Notes: generated by a model not told the origin, from the letters alone. A stretch of 64,000 nt of DNA from Rahnella bruchi (GCF_003614975.1 NZ_QZWI01000003.1:434001-498000), one strand, 5' to 3'; counted from the first letter of the stretch, positions 7,811-16,517 are shown. Numbers and translations: made by a program.

Positions 7811-9061
7811 ATGAGTGACAAATCTGGCATGCAGAATTACAACCGCACACGCGTGCTGACTTTAATCGGCACCATCATGACTCAGCTTGCGCTGGGTTCC
7901 GTTTATACCTGGAGCCTGTTTAACGGTCAGCTGTCTGAGAAACTGGGTGAGCCGGTGAGTCGCGTGGCACTGACCTTTGGGATCCTGAGCCTGTGCCTGG
8001 CACTGGCCTCTTCCGTTGCCGGTAAACTTCAGGAACGTTTTGGCGTGCGTACCGTGACCATCGCCGCAGGCTTACTGATGGCCGCCGGTTTTGCACTGAC
8101 TGCGCATTCTGACAACGTTCTGATGCTTTACATCAGCGCCGGTGTGCTGGTCGGTCTGGCGGACGGTGCCGGTTACCTGCTGACCCTCACCAACTGCGTG
8201 AAATGGTTCCCTGAGCGCAAAGGCCTGATTTCAGCCTGTTCTATCGGCGCTTACGGTCTGGGCAGTCTGTTATTTAAATTCGTTTGCGGCCATCTGCTGG
8301 CCACCGAAGGTCTGCAAAATACCTTCATGATCTGGGGGGGGATTGCGATGGTGATGGTTATTGCCGGCGCGATGATGATGAAAGATGCGCCGAAACAGGA
8401 AACCGCAAACGTCACCCGTGAAGAAAACAGTCTCAATGACAGCGCCAATGACACCCGCGATTTCACACTGGCAGAAGCCATCCGCGCCCCACAATACTGG
8501 ATGCTGGCGCTGATGTTCCTGACTGCCTGCATGAGTGGTTTGTATGTGATTGGTGTGGCCAAAGATATCGGCCAGAGCCTGGTTAAACTGGATGCACTGA
8601 CCGCCGCCAACGCCGTCACCGTGATTGCGATTGCCAACCTGAGCGGGCGTCTGGTGCTGGGTGTGTTGTCTGACAAAATACAGCGTATCCGCGTTATCTC
8701 TATCGCGCAGATTGTTTCACTGGCGGGGATGAGTCTGATGTTGTTCACTCAGATGAACGAGACGATGTTCTTCCTCTCTGTCGCCTGCGTGGCCTTCAGC
8801 TTCGGCGGTACCATCACCGTTTACCCGTCGCTGGTCAGCGACTTCTTTGGCCTGAACAACATGACCAAAAACTACGGCCTGCTGTATCTGGGCTTCGGTA
8901 TCGGCAGCATCTTCGCTTCTCTGGTGGCATCCCTGTTCGGTGGCTTCGCTGTGACCTTCAGCATCATCACTGTATTATTGATTGTGTCATTGGTTCTTTC
9001 TGCCACGATTCGCTTACCGAATAAATCAGAAGCAGGTCATAATACGCTCCAGCACGTGTAA
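7811..9061 (+). CDS. yhjX: MFS transporter YhjX
   Basis: Twelve-TM major facilitator transporter of the oxalate/formate antiporter-like group. In E. coli it is induced by pyruvate through YpdAB/PyrSR; its substrate is not firmly settled. Long stretches match the E. coli protein: TLIGTIMTQLALGSVYTWSL, LVGLADGAGYLLTLTNCVKW and FLTACMSGLYVIGVAKDI. The start is set at MSDKSGMQ (7811), behind a GGGAGAACC site; ten codons of the longer frame are probably untranslated. A strong terminator follows at 9091. The promoter repeat at 7700-7730 supports the same regulation as in E. coli. Confidence 0.93.
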   Translation: MSDKSGMQNYNRTRVLTLIGTIMTQLALGSVYTWSLFNGQLSEKLGEPVSRVALTFGILSLCLALASSVAGKLQERFGVRTVTIAAGLLMAAGFALTAHSDNVLMLYISAGVLVGLADGAGYLLTLTNCVKWFPERKGLISACSIGAYGLGSLLFKFVCGHLLATEGLQNTFMIWGGIAMVMVIAGAMMMKDAPKQETANVTREENSLNDSANDTRDFTLAEAIRAPQYWMLALMFLTACMSGLYVIGVAKDIGQSLVKLDALTAANAVTVIAIANLSGRLVLGVLSDKIQRIRVISIAQIVSLAGMSLMLFTQMNETMFFLSVACVAFSFGGTITVYPSLVSDFFGLNNMTKNYGLLYLGFGIGSIFASLVASLFGGFAVTFSIITVLLIVSLVLSATIRLPNKSEAGHNTLQHV

Positions 9062-9090
9062 AGCAGCAGCTGAGCGCATCATAAATGATG

Positions 9091-9118
9091 AACGGGAGCA
9101 CAATTTGCTCCCGTTTCT
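9091..9118 (+). terminator. Rho-independent terminator after yhjX
   Basis: AACGGGAGCA pairs with TGCTCCCGTT around a 5-base loop, followed by a short T-rich tail. Confidence 0.75.
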
Positions 9119-9197
9119 TATGAATAAAGCATATAAAATCGGCCGCTGAATCACACAATCCCTATGACAAAATGTGAACCGACCGGACACCCGTAAA

Positions 9198-9401
9198 ATG
9201 AAACGCACTGCCCTCGCTCTTTTCAGCCTGATGATCGCAATGACCACCTTTAACAGCTTCGCCGCACTCCATCCTTCCAGCTCGCAGGAAGTGGCTTCTG
9301 AACTGAACCGCAAAGCCAGCGAAAGCGGTACCCGCCCTTCCACGACCATTGATGCCAGTGCGCACAACAAACTGACCGCCAGCAGCGATTACCTGAAATA
9401 A
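9198..9401 (+). CDS. Small secreted protein, unknown
   Basis: 67 residues from MKRTALALF, with a clear signal peptide (positive start, hydrophobic core, cleavage near SFAAL). The mature part of about 44 residues is hydrophilic, rich in Ser, Thr and Ala, and has no Cys. I do not recognise the family. It resembles the many small periplasmic stress peptides of enterics only in general layout. It is the first of a run of tiny envelope genes that reaches 10078. Confidence 0.6.
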   Translation: MKRTALALFSLMIAMTTFNSFAALHPSSSQEVASELNRKASESGTRPSTTIDASAHNKLTASSDYLK

Positions 9402-9606
9402 ATCCTCCGCAGCAAAGCTTGCGTTTGCCCGGTATTTTGCGGTCAGCCTGCCAGCCCTTATCCAGAATTGCCCCGCACTTGATGAGAATTTTCGGACGAA
9501 GTGATCAAATTTAGAGCAGATATTTATCCCCATAATTTTTATGTTTGATATAATTTCTACGGTAAATTGATTATCTGAATGATCAACCCAGCACAAGGAG
9601 TGTGAA

Positions 9607-9693
9607 ATGAAGGCAACTGCATTTTGGTTAATTATGGTCGGGGGCTCTGTCGGGATCGGTTACATGATGGCATTGATGATGGAGTTTCTCTAA
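9607..9693 (+). CDS. 28-residue membrane micropeptide
   Basis: ATG at 9607 follows a good AAGGAG site. The 28 residues (MKATAFWLIMVGG, then a Gly/Met-rich stretch ending MMEFL) form essentially a single TM helix. Such peptides often attach to larger membrane complexes; no partner is visible here. It is transcribed with the next two micro-ORFs. Confidence 0.6.
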   Translation: MKATAFWLIMVGGSVGIGYMMALMMEFL

Positions 9694-9733
9694 TCCGGCA
9701 ACGTTGTATGTGATGGAAAAATAAGGATATTAT

Positions 9734-9844
9734 ATGAAATTCTACAGCCCGAAACGCATTATTCTCTACACCGCCGCGGCGATAGCTCTGCTGATCATCA
9801 TCGGTCTGGTCACGCATTTCTCCGTCAGTCACCTGGCCGCATAA
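9734..9844 (+). CDS. 36-residue membrane micropeptide
   Basis: ATG at 9734 follows AAGGATAT. The product starts MKFYSPKRIILY and continues as one strongly hydrophobic helix (about residues 8-28), then a short polar end. The positive residues before the helix suggest the N-terminus faces the cytoplasm. Function unknown; probably a membrane-inserted small protein. Confidence 0.6.
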   Translation: MKFYSPKRIILYTAAAIALLIIIGLVTHFSVSHLAA

Positions 9845-9940
9845 CGTTTTTTCTTCCTTTTTCCGTTTTGCCACGTGGCGATACAGCCGGTATCGCCGCA
9901 TAATGCTGCAACTGAGCAGTCAAAGCGGAAGGATTGAAAC

Positions 9941-10078
9941 ATGACATACAAAGGATTAATGATTGTTGCCGTCGTCATCGTGCTGGCAAGCATCGGTTCT
10001 GAATCTTTGATTCAGAAAGGAATTGCGCTGGCGGACGCCAAAATCGATCAAGTCATCTCGCATTACGCCGACAAATAA
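9941..10078 (+). CDS. 45-residue membrane or exported peptide
   Basis: ATG at 9941 has a GGAAGGATTG site upstream. The N-terminal half (MTYKGLMIVAVVIVLASIG) is a TM or leader segment; the second half is an amphipathic helix (IQKGIALADAKIDQVISHY). Function unknown. The 52-residue peptide at 17851 has a similar layout (TM helix plus an amphipathic tail ending VIHYVDEHM), suggesting a related role. Confidence 0.55.
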   Translation: MTYKGLMIVAVVIVLASIGSESLIQKGIALADAKIDQVISHYADK

Positions 10079-10203
10079 GCCTTACATCTGCTGGATTAAC
10101 CTTACCGGGCGATGACAAAACCATACACAGGGTTTGATATCTTAAATCCATCAAATGTTGTGTGATGTCCCTGTGTAATACCCCTGTAGAACCCTGTTAT
10201 TTT

Positions 10204-10228
10204 GCCCGCCGCGTGCGGGCTTTTTTTT
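10204..10228 (+). terminator. Rho-independent terminator after the micropeptide cluster
   Basis: GCCCGCC pairs with a GCGGGC arm around a short loop, followed by eight T residues (10221-10228). It is the strongest terminator in this part of the window. It closes the micropeptide cluster or a small RNA starting within about 10100-10200. Confidence 0.85.
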
Positions 10229-10284
10229 GCCTGTTTTCCGGCAAAGGCGTCATTTGGATTGGGATTGAATACACTGCTTATTTA

Positions 10285-10405
10285 CGAAGCATTTGGGTTG
10301 AATCAAGGCGGCAACTGAGCGAGACCCTGGGAGCACACATGAGGATGTGACTGGGGTGAGCGAAGGAAGCCAACGCTGAGTCAGCCCAAAGGATGAAGTA
10401 AAGGA
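10285..10405. repeat. Dispersed enterobacterial intergenic repeat
   Basis: The block GCGGCAACTGAGCGAGACCC ... GACTGGGGTGAGCGAAGGAA, then AGCCAACGC, is the familiar imperfectly palindromic repeat scattered between genes in Serratia, Yersinia and relatives. In those it commonly reads GGCAAGTGAGCGA...GTGACTGGGGTGAGCGA...GCCAACGC. Arms CACATGAGG/ATGTG and the GACC/GGGGT flank can pair. I do not know a settled name for the family. Borders are approximate. Confidence 0.6.
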
Positions 10406-10489
10406 GTGCCGGTGCTTTCCCGGCCGTCATATTATGGTGCAAGCGTCCATCGTACACTCCGACATTGCACGGCCTGAGCACGGCCTTTT

Positions 10490-10543
10490 CACAACAGAAA
10501 AAACGGCTGGTGGCGAAATAATTCAACCGGCTTTTCTGTTGTG
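10490..10543. repeat. Perfect 12-bp inverted repeat
   Basis: CACAACAGAAAA (10490-10501) pairs with TTTTCTGTTGTG (10532-10543), with further partial pairing inside (GGCTGGT/AACCGGC). It could fold as a bidirectional terminator. It lies between the dispersed repeat and the cold-shock gene, with no coding sequence nearby. Confidence 0.6.
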
Positions 10544-10570
10544 GCTCCTGGAAATAAATTCAGAAGCTTT

Positions 10571-10600
10571 TAAATAATAAACCCCGGCATTGGCCAGGGC
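10571..10600 (-). terminator. Likely terminator of the cold-shock gene
   Basis: On the minus strand GCCCTGGC pairs with GCCGGGGT around CAAT and is followed by a T-rich run (TTTATTATTT). It lies about 105 bases past the csp stop. Confidence 0.55.
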
Positions 10601-10705
10601 TTATTTTTATCATTTAGAATGTCGATACTGAAATAATTATTCTGTCTGCTCCGGGTTTAACCCATCTTCGCTATTGCAGAGTGTTAACTTCAATATCTGG
10701 CGACA

Positions 10706-10918
10706 TTACAGAACGACAACGTTACCCGCTGAAGGGCCTTTCTGACCTTGTTCGATGGTGAACTCAACGTTCTGACCTTCGTCCAGGGTTTTGAAATCAT
10801 TGCTCTGGATTGCAGAGAAGTGAACGAACACGTCTTTGCTGCCGTCTGCAGGGCTGATGAAACCGAAACCTTTACCAGCGTCAAACCATTTTACTAAACC
10901 AGTCATTTTATTAGACAT
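10706..10918 (-). CDS. CspA-family cold-shock protein
   Basis: Single cold-shock domain of 70 residues that binds single-stranded RNA/DNA and melts RNA structure. RNP1 (KGFGFIS) and RNP2 (VFVHF) are intact. The sequence [20 protein letters not shown] is close to CspA/CspB/CspG of E. coli; which paralogue it is cannot be decided. The aromatic surface residues (W11, F12, F18, F20, F31, H33, F34) are present. An AAGGTATTTCC site precedes the ATG. The long leader upstream implies cspA-like control by temperature. Confidence 0.95.
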   Translation of the reverse strand: MSNKMTGLVKWFDAGKGFGFISPADGSKDVFVHFSAIQSNDFKTLDEGQNVEFTIEQGQKGPSAGNVVVL

Positions 10919-11104
10919 AGGAAATACCTTCTTCGTTTTTATTTTATGATGCCATAGGGCAAGACAGGTCTGTTTTTATTTGAAATACTTATGGATGCAT
11001 CAGAGAAGGAAATTCGTCGGAGAAAGGATTTGCTATATCACTTGAACCAGGAACTGCTTTACTAAAATGTCTTACATAAATAGGTCTTAACCACAAACCG
11101 TTGA
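10919..11104 (-). promoter_or_regulatory. CspA-type long 5' leader
   Basis: About 185 bases separate the ATG from a motif reading AACGGTTTGTGGTTAAGACC, which resembles the start and cold box of the E. coli cspA mRNA (ACGGTTTGACGTACAGACC). A little downstream, AAAGCAGT is also shared. A candidate promoter TTGCTT-N18-TAAATA lies just upstream (about 11105-11145). The leader probably folds into a temperature-dependent structure. Confidence 0.65.
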
Positions 11105-11240
11105 CGCTATTTACACACAGCAGGATTTATTAAGCAAGCGTTAATTTCATCGGGATTATATCTGCACTATTTTTATTTCTGTACAAAATAACCCTCAAGC
11201 CGCCGCTGACGGTGGCTGTAGCCTGATGAGAAAAATATTA

Positions 11241-11263
11241 AGCCTGCCAATATCTGGCAGGCT
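11241..11263 (-). terminator. Terminator after yaiW
   Basis: AGCCTGCCA pairs with TGGCAGGCT around ATATC; on the minus strand it is followed by TAATATTTTTC. Confidence 0.75.
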
Positions 11264-11283
11264 TTAAGAATCTTTACTTTACG

Positions 11284-12399
11284 TCAGCTGGCGTTAGCGC
11301 GCTTTACACATTCCGTACGGCGCCCGTCGACTCGTTTGGCGAACCATGCGGTGGTCAGCTTGCGGGTAATCTTCGGACTTTCCAGCGTAATGCCCGGCAG
11401 CATTTCACGTGGCTGACGTTTACCTGTGGTTTTATCCGCCAGGGCGTAAACCTGCTTATAGAGCGTCGTGTCCTCGAACTCCAGTTGCTCGCCCTTCTCC
11501 AGGGCTTTACGGATTGCGCTGTTGCTGACATCCAGACGCTTGCTCAACGTGCGTACTGCAAGCTCAGTGCTGCCCGGTTTTTCAGTGCCGTAATTTATAA
11601 GATCGCCGTCCAGCGCCAGCGGAATGCCCGACACTTTACTGACCGCACTCTGGAATGCGGCGTTACGGCTGGCGTACCAGCCGGCATTGAAATCGGCAAA
11701 GCGGTAGAGTGACTGCGAGTAATGGGTCGGATAGCCCAGCAGATGTTTCACGCCGAACCACACCCCACCGCGGCGGCTGAAGACTTCGTTACGAACAGAG
11801 CCGTCAATTTGGTACGGGTATCCCTTAGCATTCTGCTCGGCGAAGGCGATGCTGACCTGCATCGGACCGCCGGTATGCACCGGATTCAGGTTGCCAAACA
11901 GTTTCTGCCCCATCGGCACCATATCAATAAAGTCATCGAAAATGGCGCTGAGCTGTTTCTCGGTTTTTACATTATCCAGCCGCTCGCTGTAAGATTTACC
12001 GTTCGGCGATTTTAACAGCAGCGCTGTGTGTACCAGGAAATTCGGCACATGAACCGCATCGGCGCGCCGGTCGATTTCTTTCCACGCAATCTTGCCCAGG
12101 CCGGGTACAGGCGCATCCGGATTAAAATTGGATTCCTGCTGTGCAACCGCCAGTACCGAACAGATGTTCTCTGTTGTCGCCGGAATATTCTGCGTGGTTA
12201 ATGCGGCAGTAATGTCCGTCGCCCAGCCTTTTTTGTCCGGCGCAGTGGCAGGCAGCAACCTGACGATATCCGCTTTCACATCATGCGGATTTTGCGCCGG
12301 AGCCTCACTTTTTTTCGTGGATGTACACCCGGCGAGCACAACCATCGCCAGAACCGGAGCAAAACGTCGTATTGAAAATAGCTTACGGATCAAAATCAT
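11284..12399 (-). CDS. yaiW: YaiW-family lipoprotein (DUF1615)
   Basis: Outer-membrane lipoprotein. E. coli YaiW is surface-exposed and takes part in uptake of the proline-rich peptide Bac7(1-35). The lipobox VVLAGC is at about residues 20-25. Long blocks match E. coli YaiW, for example SVLAVAQQESNF, SYSERLDNV, NPVHTGGPMQVSIAFAEQ, FADFNAGWYASRNAAFQ and LTTAWFAKRVD. Length 371 is normal. The ATG at 12399 abuts an AAAGG, and a TTG two codons later has better spacing, so the true start may be 12393. A terminator lies just beyond the stop. Confidence 0.92.
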   Translation of the reverse strand: MILIRKLFSIRRFAPVLAMVVLAGCTSTKKSEAPAQNPHDVKADIVRLLPATAPDKKGWATDITAALTTQNIPATTENICSVLAVAQQESNFNPDAPVPGLGKIAWKEIDRRADAVHVPNFLVHTALLLKSPNGKSYSERLDNVKTEKQLSAIFDDFIDMVPMGQKLFGNLNPVHTGGPMQVSIAFAEQNAKGYPYQIDGSVRNEVFSRRGGVWFGVKHLLGYPTHYSQSLYRFADFNAGWYASRNAAFQSAVSKVSGIPLALDGDLINYGTEKPGSTELAVRTLSKRLDVSNSAIRKALEKGEQLEFEDTTLYKQVYALADKTTGKRQPREMLPGITLESPKITRKLTTAWFAKRVDGRRTECVKRANAS

Positions 12400-12524
12400 C
12401 CTTTCCCTGAAATAATTACCCTGAAGGTGACGTTAACGAAGATAGCCATGCTGATCTAGCAAAAAATTATCTTTATGCGGTAAGGTGAGAACTCTGATGA
12501 TGGAGATAAAGGAACAAGGAAATT

Positions 12525-13250
12525 ATGCATTCTGCGACCCGGACAACAACTTTACACCGCGCATTTTTGCTGCCTTTTATGCTGTTAATGATGGTGTTTG
12601 CCATCAGCGGTTGTGGCGATAAAGAACCTGCACAGCGAAAAGCATTCATCGATTTTCTTCAGACCCGCATTCTGGATAAACCGGTTCTGGCCGTGCCGCA
12701 GCTGAGTGAAGCGCAGCAAAAAGAGTTTGGTGATTACAGTAAAGATTACGCCATCATTACCGGATTTCATCATCAGATGAACATTGAACTGGATTCCTCG
12801 CTGGTGCCGGTTTTTGCAGGAATGAACGGCGTGAACAGCGTCAATAACCTGCTTGAACAGCGTGACGACTTGAAGAAAATGGCGGACAGCAGCGAAAGAT
12901 GGAAAGAAAAAATCACGATGCTGAAAACGCAGGCCGACACGCAACATGCGGCGCTGAAACAGCCTGATGACCTGAAAAAAATCTATGATCAGGCTTACGA
13001 TAAAACCATCGTTCAGCCTTCCGTGGTCACTGAACAGGTATTCGACTTACTGCCGCAGGTACTGAACCTGATTGTCGAGAAAGCCGATTTCATCAAAAGT
13101 CAGGGTAAAAATGTCACCATCACCGGCAACCGTCTGCAATTTGCCAATCAGAAACAACTGGATAAATACAACGCTATTCAGCAAAAGCTGGTGCCGCTCA
13201 ATGCACAGCTGATGCAGCTGAGTCGTCAGATGCAGCAAATGGTACGTTAA
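12525..13250 (+). CDS. yiaF: YiaF-like lipoprotein (DUF3053)
   Basis: Predicted lipoprotein of the DUF3053 family, function unknown. The N-terminal signal ends in FAISGCGDKE (lipobox near residue 30), followed by the family signature QRKAFIDFLQTRI. The rest is mostly helical with coiled-coil-like stretches. An AAGGAACAAGG site precedes the ATG. It is divergent from yaiW across about 125 bases, and a terminator follows at 13271. Confidence 0.85.
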   Translation: MHSATRTTTLHRAFLLPFMLLMMVFAISGCGDKEPAQRKAFIDFLQTRILDKPVLAVPQLSEAQQKEFGDYSKDYAIITGFHHQMNIELDSSLVPVFAGMNGVNSVNNLLEQRDDLKKMADSSERWKEKITMLKTQADTQHAALKQPDDLKKIYDQAYDKTIVQPSVVTEQVFDLLPQVLNLIVEKADFIKSQGKNVTITGNRLQFANQKQLDKYNAIQQKLVPLNAQLMQLSRQMQQMVR

Positions 13251-13270
13251 ACCCGCAGCCAGCAAACAGA

Positions 13271-13290
13271 CCGCCGCAAGGCGGTTTTTT
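13271..13290 (+). terminator. Terminator after yiaF
   Basis: CCGCC-GCAA-GGCGG followed by six T residues. Confidence 0.85.
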
Positions 13291-13340
13291 CATGGCGATG
13301 CTTTTGTTATGGTGTGCGGCAATTAAATAAGGAGACACCT

Positions 13341-13613
13341 ATGAATGACGATACCCTGAATAAGCGCGTGGACCAGCTCGAGCGCGTAAACCGTGAACTT
13401 CTGGTGCAGATTTCTGCCATGCGCCTGCTGTTTGGCAGCGTCGGCAATGTGCTCAATGCCAGCCAGGAAAACGCGTTTACCATCGCGGTCAATCAGGCAC
13501 TGGAAGCCAACCGTGCTGACGTCGCGAATCAGGCAGATCTGGATGACGCTTCCCGCAAATTCCGCGAAGATGTCTTTAAGTGCACAGAATCCTTGTTGCC
13601 GGGCACCCGCTAA
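13341..13613 (+). CDS. Small coiled-coil protein, unknown
   Basis: 90 residues from MNDDTLNKRV (13341), behind a strong AAGGAGACACC site. Residues 1-30 form a heptad-like coiled coil (VDQLERVNRELLVQI); the rest is helical and soluble. No signal peptide and no recognised family. A terminator follows directly. Confidence 0.75.
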   Translation: MNDDTLNKRVDQLERVNRELLVQISAMRLLFGSVGNVLNASQENAFTIAVNQALEANRADVANQADLDDASRKFREDVFKCTESLLPGTR

Positions 13614-13625
13614 AACTCAAAAAAA

Positions 13626-13647
13626 GCTCGGGCAATCTGCCTGAGCC
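13626..13647. terminator. Bidirectional terminator
   Basis: GCTCGGGCA pairs with TGCCTGAGC (one mismatch). It has A-runs on the left and T-runs on the right, so it can serve both the coiled-coil gene and the convergent GGDEF gene. Confidence 0.7.
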
Positions 13648-13667
13648 TTTTCAATCACATTTCGTAA

Positions 13668-15230
13668 TTACAAATTTTTAACCCGGTTACGACCTTCATT
13701 TTTCGCCTGATATAACGCTTTGTCCGCCGTTTTCAGTGCGCCGTCAATATTGTCCCTCTCAGGATAGAAATGCGTGACACCCAGCGAAATCGTGACGTTC
13801 CCCGCACCGTCAAAATGCTGAGACTCAACCTGTCGTCGCAAACGCTCTGCCAGCTGAATAGCCTGCGTCACTGATGCGCCGGGCAGCAATAACAGGAATT
13901 CTTCGCCGCCCATACGGCACAGCAAATCCCCTTCCCTTGAGCTGTCCAGAATCAGCCGCGCCAGCTGCGTGATCACCACGTCACCAACATCATGACCGAA
14001 AGTGTCGTTTATCTTTTTGAAGTGATCGATATCGAGCGTAATAACCGCTATCCGCGCGGATTCTGTCAGCTGTTTATCCACCAGCTCATAAAAACCACGC
14101 CGGTTCAGCAGGCCGGTCATCGGGTCGGTATGCGCTTCGGTACTGAGCTTTTCGATGCGCTGATGCAAAAGGCGGATCCCCTGCAACATCACAGTTTTCA
14201 GCTTGGACGATTCATAATACCAGGCGTTGACCTGCTCAATTTCTTTGGAGACGTCCTTGGAGTCCATAGTGTCCGCCCTGGATGCCAGCTGTCGAAGTGG
14301 CCGCGAAATATAACGTGTCAGTAACCAGATGCCGATAAAGACCAGTATCACGATCGGCAGCGTATAGAGCAGAACCTGTATCATCACGTGATATAGCAAA
14401 ATAACATCGGCCTGCGCCGGATGAAGCACCAGAACGGTCCAGCCCGCTACGTCCATCGTTGAAAAACCGACCAGAGATTCTTCTCCCTGCAAGTTTTTCA
14501 TGCGCACAAACCCCTGAGTTTTGTCACCCAGCTGGGCTTTATTCAGGCGTCCTTCCGGCGCACTTTCAATCCAGCCAGACGCCGCGCGGTAAAGCACATC
14601 CCCTTCATGGTCGATGACATAGATATAGGCGTCTTTGCGGTAGTTACGCGCATTGATCAATGAATCGACGATACTGCTTTTACTGAGATCGATTTCTGTC
14701 GCCAGATAGCCCATATAGCCGCCACGGGCATTGCGCACAGGGGCTGACAGGACAATGATGTGATTGCCTTGCTCAGTACGAAACGGAGAGCTGAGTACCG
14801 GGTTATGTGTGGACAGTGCCGCCGTATTGGCGTCGGACACCAGTTTGATGCCAACCATATCCGCTGAGTTTCGCGAAGCGGCACGCACCACACCGGTTTT
14901 ATCCACCACCAGAACCGAGCTGAACCGCTTGCTCTGAACATGTAAACGGTCGGCTTCTTCGGTGAGGGCATCAATATTGTCAAATTCATCACCCAACAAG
15001 TCTGCGCTGTAAGCCACCTGTTTTTGTGCTGCATTGAAAAACAGATCGGCCGTCAGCGACAGTCTGGTCGCATACGACTGACTCGCCCGTAAGGACGATT
15101 CGATGAGAAGTTTTTTTTCTACCTGAAATATTGCCAGATAGCTGCTGAGCAAGGTAATAACCGTGCTCACCAGCGCCAGAAGCAATATCAGCCTCTTAAG
15201 ATTAAATGCAAACCGCCGCTGCTGATCCAT
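13668..15230 (-). CDS. Membrane diguanylate cyclase with dCache sensor and GGDEF domain
   Basis: Predicted inner-membrane c-di-GMP synthase. TM1 lies at about residues 12-33, followed by a periplasmic double-Cache-type sensor (about 35-275, with FVRMKNLQGEESLVGFSTM). TM2 lies at about 280-303, then a HAMP-like linker (SRPLRQLASRAD) and a GGDEF domain. The active site is GGEEF, a functional variant, and an RxxD inhibitory site (REGD) is placed five residues before it. The motif DPMTGLLNRRGF is typical. Small-molecule sensing by the Cache domain is inferred. An AACGGACAGAGA site precedes the ATG. Confidence 0.93.
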   Translation of the reverse strand: MDQQRRFAFNLKRLILLLALVSTVITLLSSYLAIFQVEKKLLIESSLRASQSYATRLSLTADLFFNAAQKQVAYSADLLGDEFDNIDALTEEADRLHVQSKRFSSVLVVDKTGVVRAASRNSADMVGIKLVSDANTAALSTHNPVLSSPFRTEQGNHIIVLSAPVRNARGGYMGYLATEIDLSKSSIVDSLINARNYRKDAYIYVIDHEGDVLYRAASGWIESAPEGRLNKAQLGDKTQGFVRMKNLQGEESLVGFSTMDVAGWTVLVLHPAQADVILLYHVMIQVLLYTLPIVILVFIGIWLLTRYISRPLRQLASRADTMDSKDVSKEIEQVNAWYYESSKLKTVMLQGIRLLHQRIEKLSTEAHTDPMTGLLNRRGFYELVDKQLTESARIAVITLDIDHFKKINDTFGHDVGDVVITQLARLILDSSREGDLLCRMGGEEFLLLLPGASVTQAIQLAERLRRQVESQHFDGAGNVTISLGVTHFYPERDNIDGALKTADKALYQAKNEGRNRVKNL

Positions 15231-15318
15231 TCTCTGTCCGTTGAGCTGATGACCATAATTAATACAGAGAATAGCAGTATGTGGGGCAGTGATTTTGATA
15301 TGCCGCAGTCAGGGCGGT

Positions 15319-15465
15319 TTATTCAGGTATTAAAGCCTGAGAAATGCCGGCCCCCTCTTCAGTTATCGCAATCCCGAATTCCTGATTCTGCACAGGTAAA
15401 ATCACATCAACGACGCCCCGCTGATCAGCAGACGAAAATAGTTCAACTACGACGCTATGACTCAT
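15319..15465 (-). CDS. 48-residue hypothetical protein
   Basis: ATG at 15465 is preceded by AAAGGGAG at good spacing. The product, MSHSVVVELFSSADQRGVVD and 28 more residues, is acidic and soluble, with no TM segment or signal and no recognised family. It sits between the LysR gene and the GGDEF gene on the same strand. It could be a real small protein or a chance frame. Confidence 0.45.
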   Translation of the reverse strand: MSHSVVVELFSSADQRGVVDVILPVQNQEFGIAITEEGAGISQALIPE

Positions 15466-15494
15466 CAAAAAAACTCCCTTTGCCAAAGACAGAT

Positions 15495-16403
15495 TTAATT
15501 TGGACATAACAGCGCCAGCTCCGGATTTTCGGGAAACACCCGCTCGCTGAAAAAGTCGATCAATACCCGAAGTTTCGGTGTCATATAACCGCCCGACGGC
15601 CACAAAATAAAAAAGTCGGCACTGCGCTTCACGTACTCATCCAGCACTGTCACCAGCTGCCCGCGGGCCAGTTCTTTGCGGATACTGAAATCCGGCAAAC
15701 AGGCGATGCCCAAGCCCTGCAGGGCAAAGCAATGACGCGTTTCTATATTATTGCAAACCATCGAAACCGGCAGCGCTAAATCCTGATATTCCGGCAAAGG
15801 CCAGGGTTCGAGTTTTCCGCTATTCGGAAAGCGGAAATGCAAACAACGGTGATCGGCCAGATCATGCGGTTTCGCAGGCCTGCCGTACTGCTCAAAGTAA
15901 GCCGGTGCGCCGACCAGCAAATGATGGAAAGTGCCGAGCTTGCGCATCGATAACCGTGAATCAGCCATCTGACCCGTTCGCACCACGGCATCGAAACCTT
16001 CTTCCACCACGTCAACAATGCGATCGGTGAAATCAAGATCCAGTTCAATGTCGGGATAACGGCGCATAAACTCGCCCAGCACCGGCAACAACAGCGTGCT
16101 GACCTGCGGCAGACTCAGCCGCAGCCTGCCGCGTGGACATTCCGCCAGTTGCGACAGCTCACTTTCTGCCGCTTCGAGTTCCGCCACAATGCGCCGGCAA
16201 CGCTCGAGAAACAGCGAACCTTCCGCCGTCAGCGTGACACTGCGGGTACTGCGGTGAAACAGCCGCACATTCAGTTTGGTTTCCATCCGCGAAATGCTTT
16301 TACCCACCGCCGACGCGGAAATCCCTAAGATCCGCCCGGCGGCGACAAAGCTGCGGGTTTCCGCCACATGCACAAACGTATTCAGGCTGCTAAGACTTTC
16401 CAC
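15495..16403 (-). CDS. LysR-family transcriptional regulator
   Basis: DNA-binding regulator with an N-terminal winged helix-turn-helix (LNTFVHVAETRSFVAAGRIL, then GISASAVGKSISRME) and a C-terminal periplasmic-binding-like effector domain. It belongs to the large group that regulates a divergent transporter or dehydrogenase. The start is taken at the GTG at 16403 (MESLSSLNTF), which has GGAGG five bases upstream; the GTG at 16409 overlaps that site. It is divergent from the MFS gene across 114 bases and probably controls it. Confidence 0.9.
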   Translation of the reverse strand: MESLSSLNTFVHVAETRSFVAAGRILGISASAVGKSISRMETKLNVRLFHRSTRSVTLTAEGSLFLERCRRIVAELEAAESELSQLAECPRGRLRLSLPQVSTLLLPVLGEFMRRYPDIELDLDFTDRIVDVVEEGFDAVVRTGQMADSRLSMRKLGTFHHLLVGAPAYFEQYGRPAKPHDLADHRCLHFRFPNSGKLEPWPLPEYQDLALPVSMVCNNIETRHCFALQGLGIACLPDFSIRKELARGQLVTVLDEYVKRSADFFILWPSGGYMTPKLRVLIDFFSERVFPENPELALLCPN

Positions 16404-16517
16404 CCTCACCTCCGATTAAGGACATCAGCGTCCGCATACTCTGGAAATCTACCCTACTTTTTCCGCAACAGGGAGTTCTCTATCGTGATTTAATTCTTTC
16501 TGAAACTGAGATAACAC

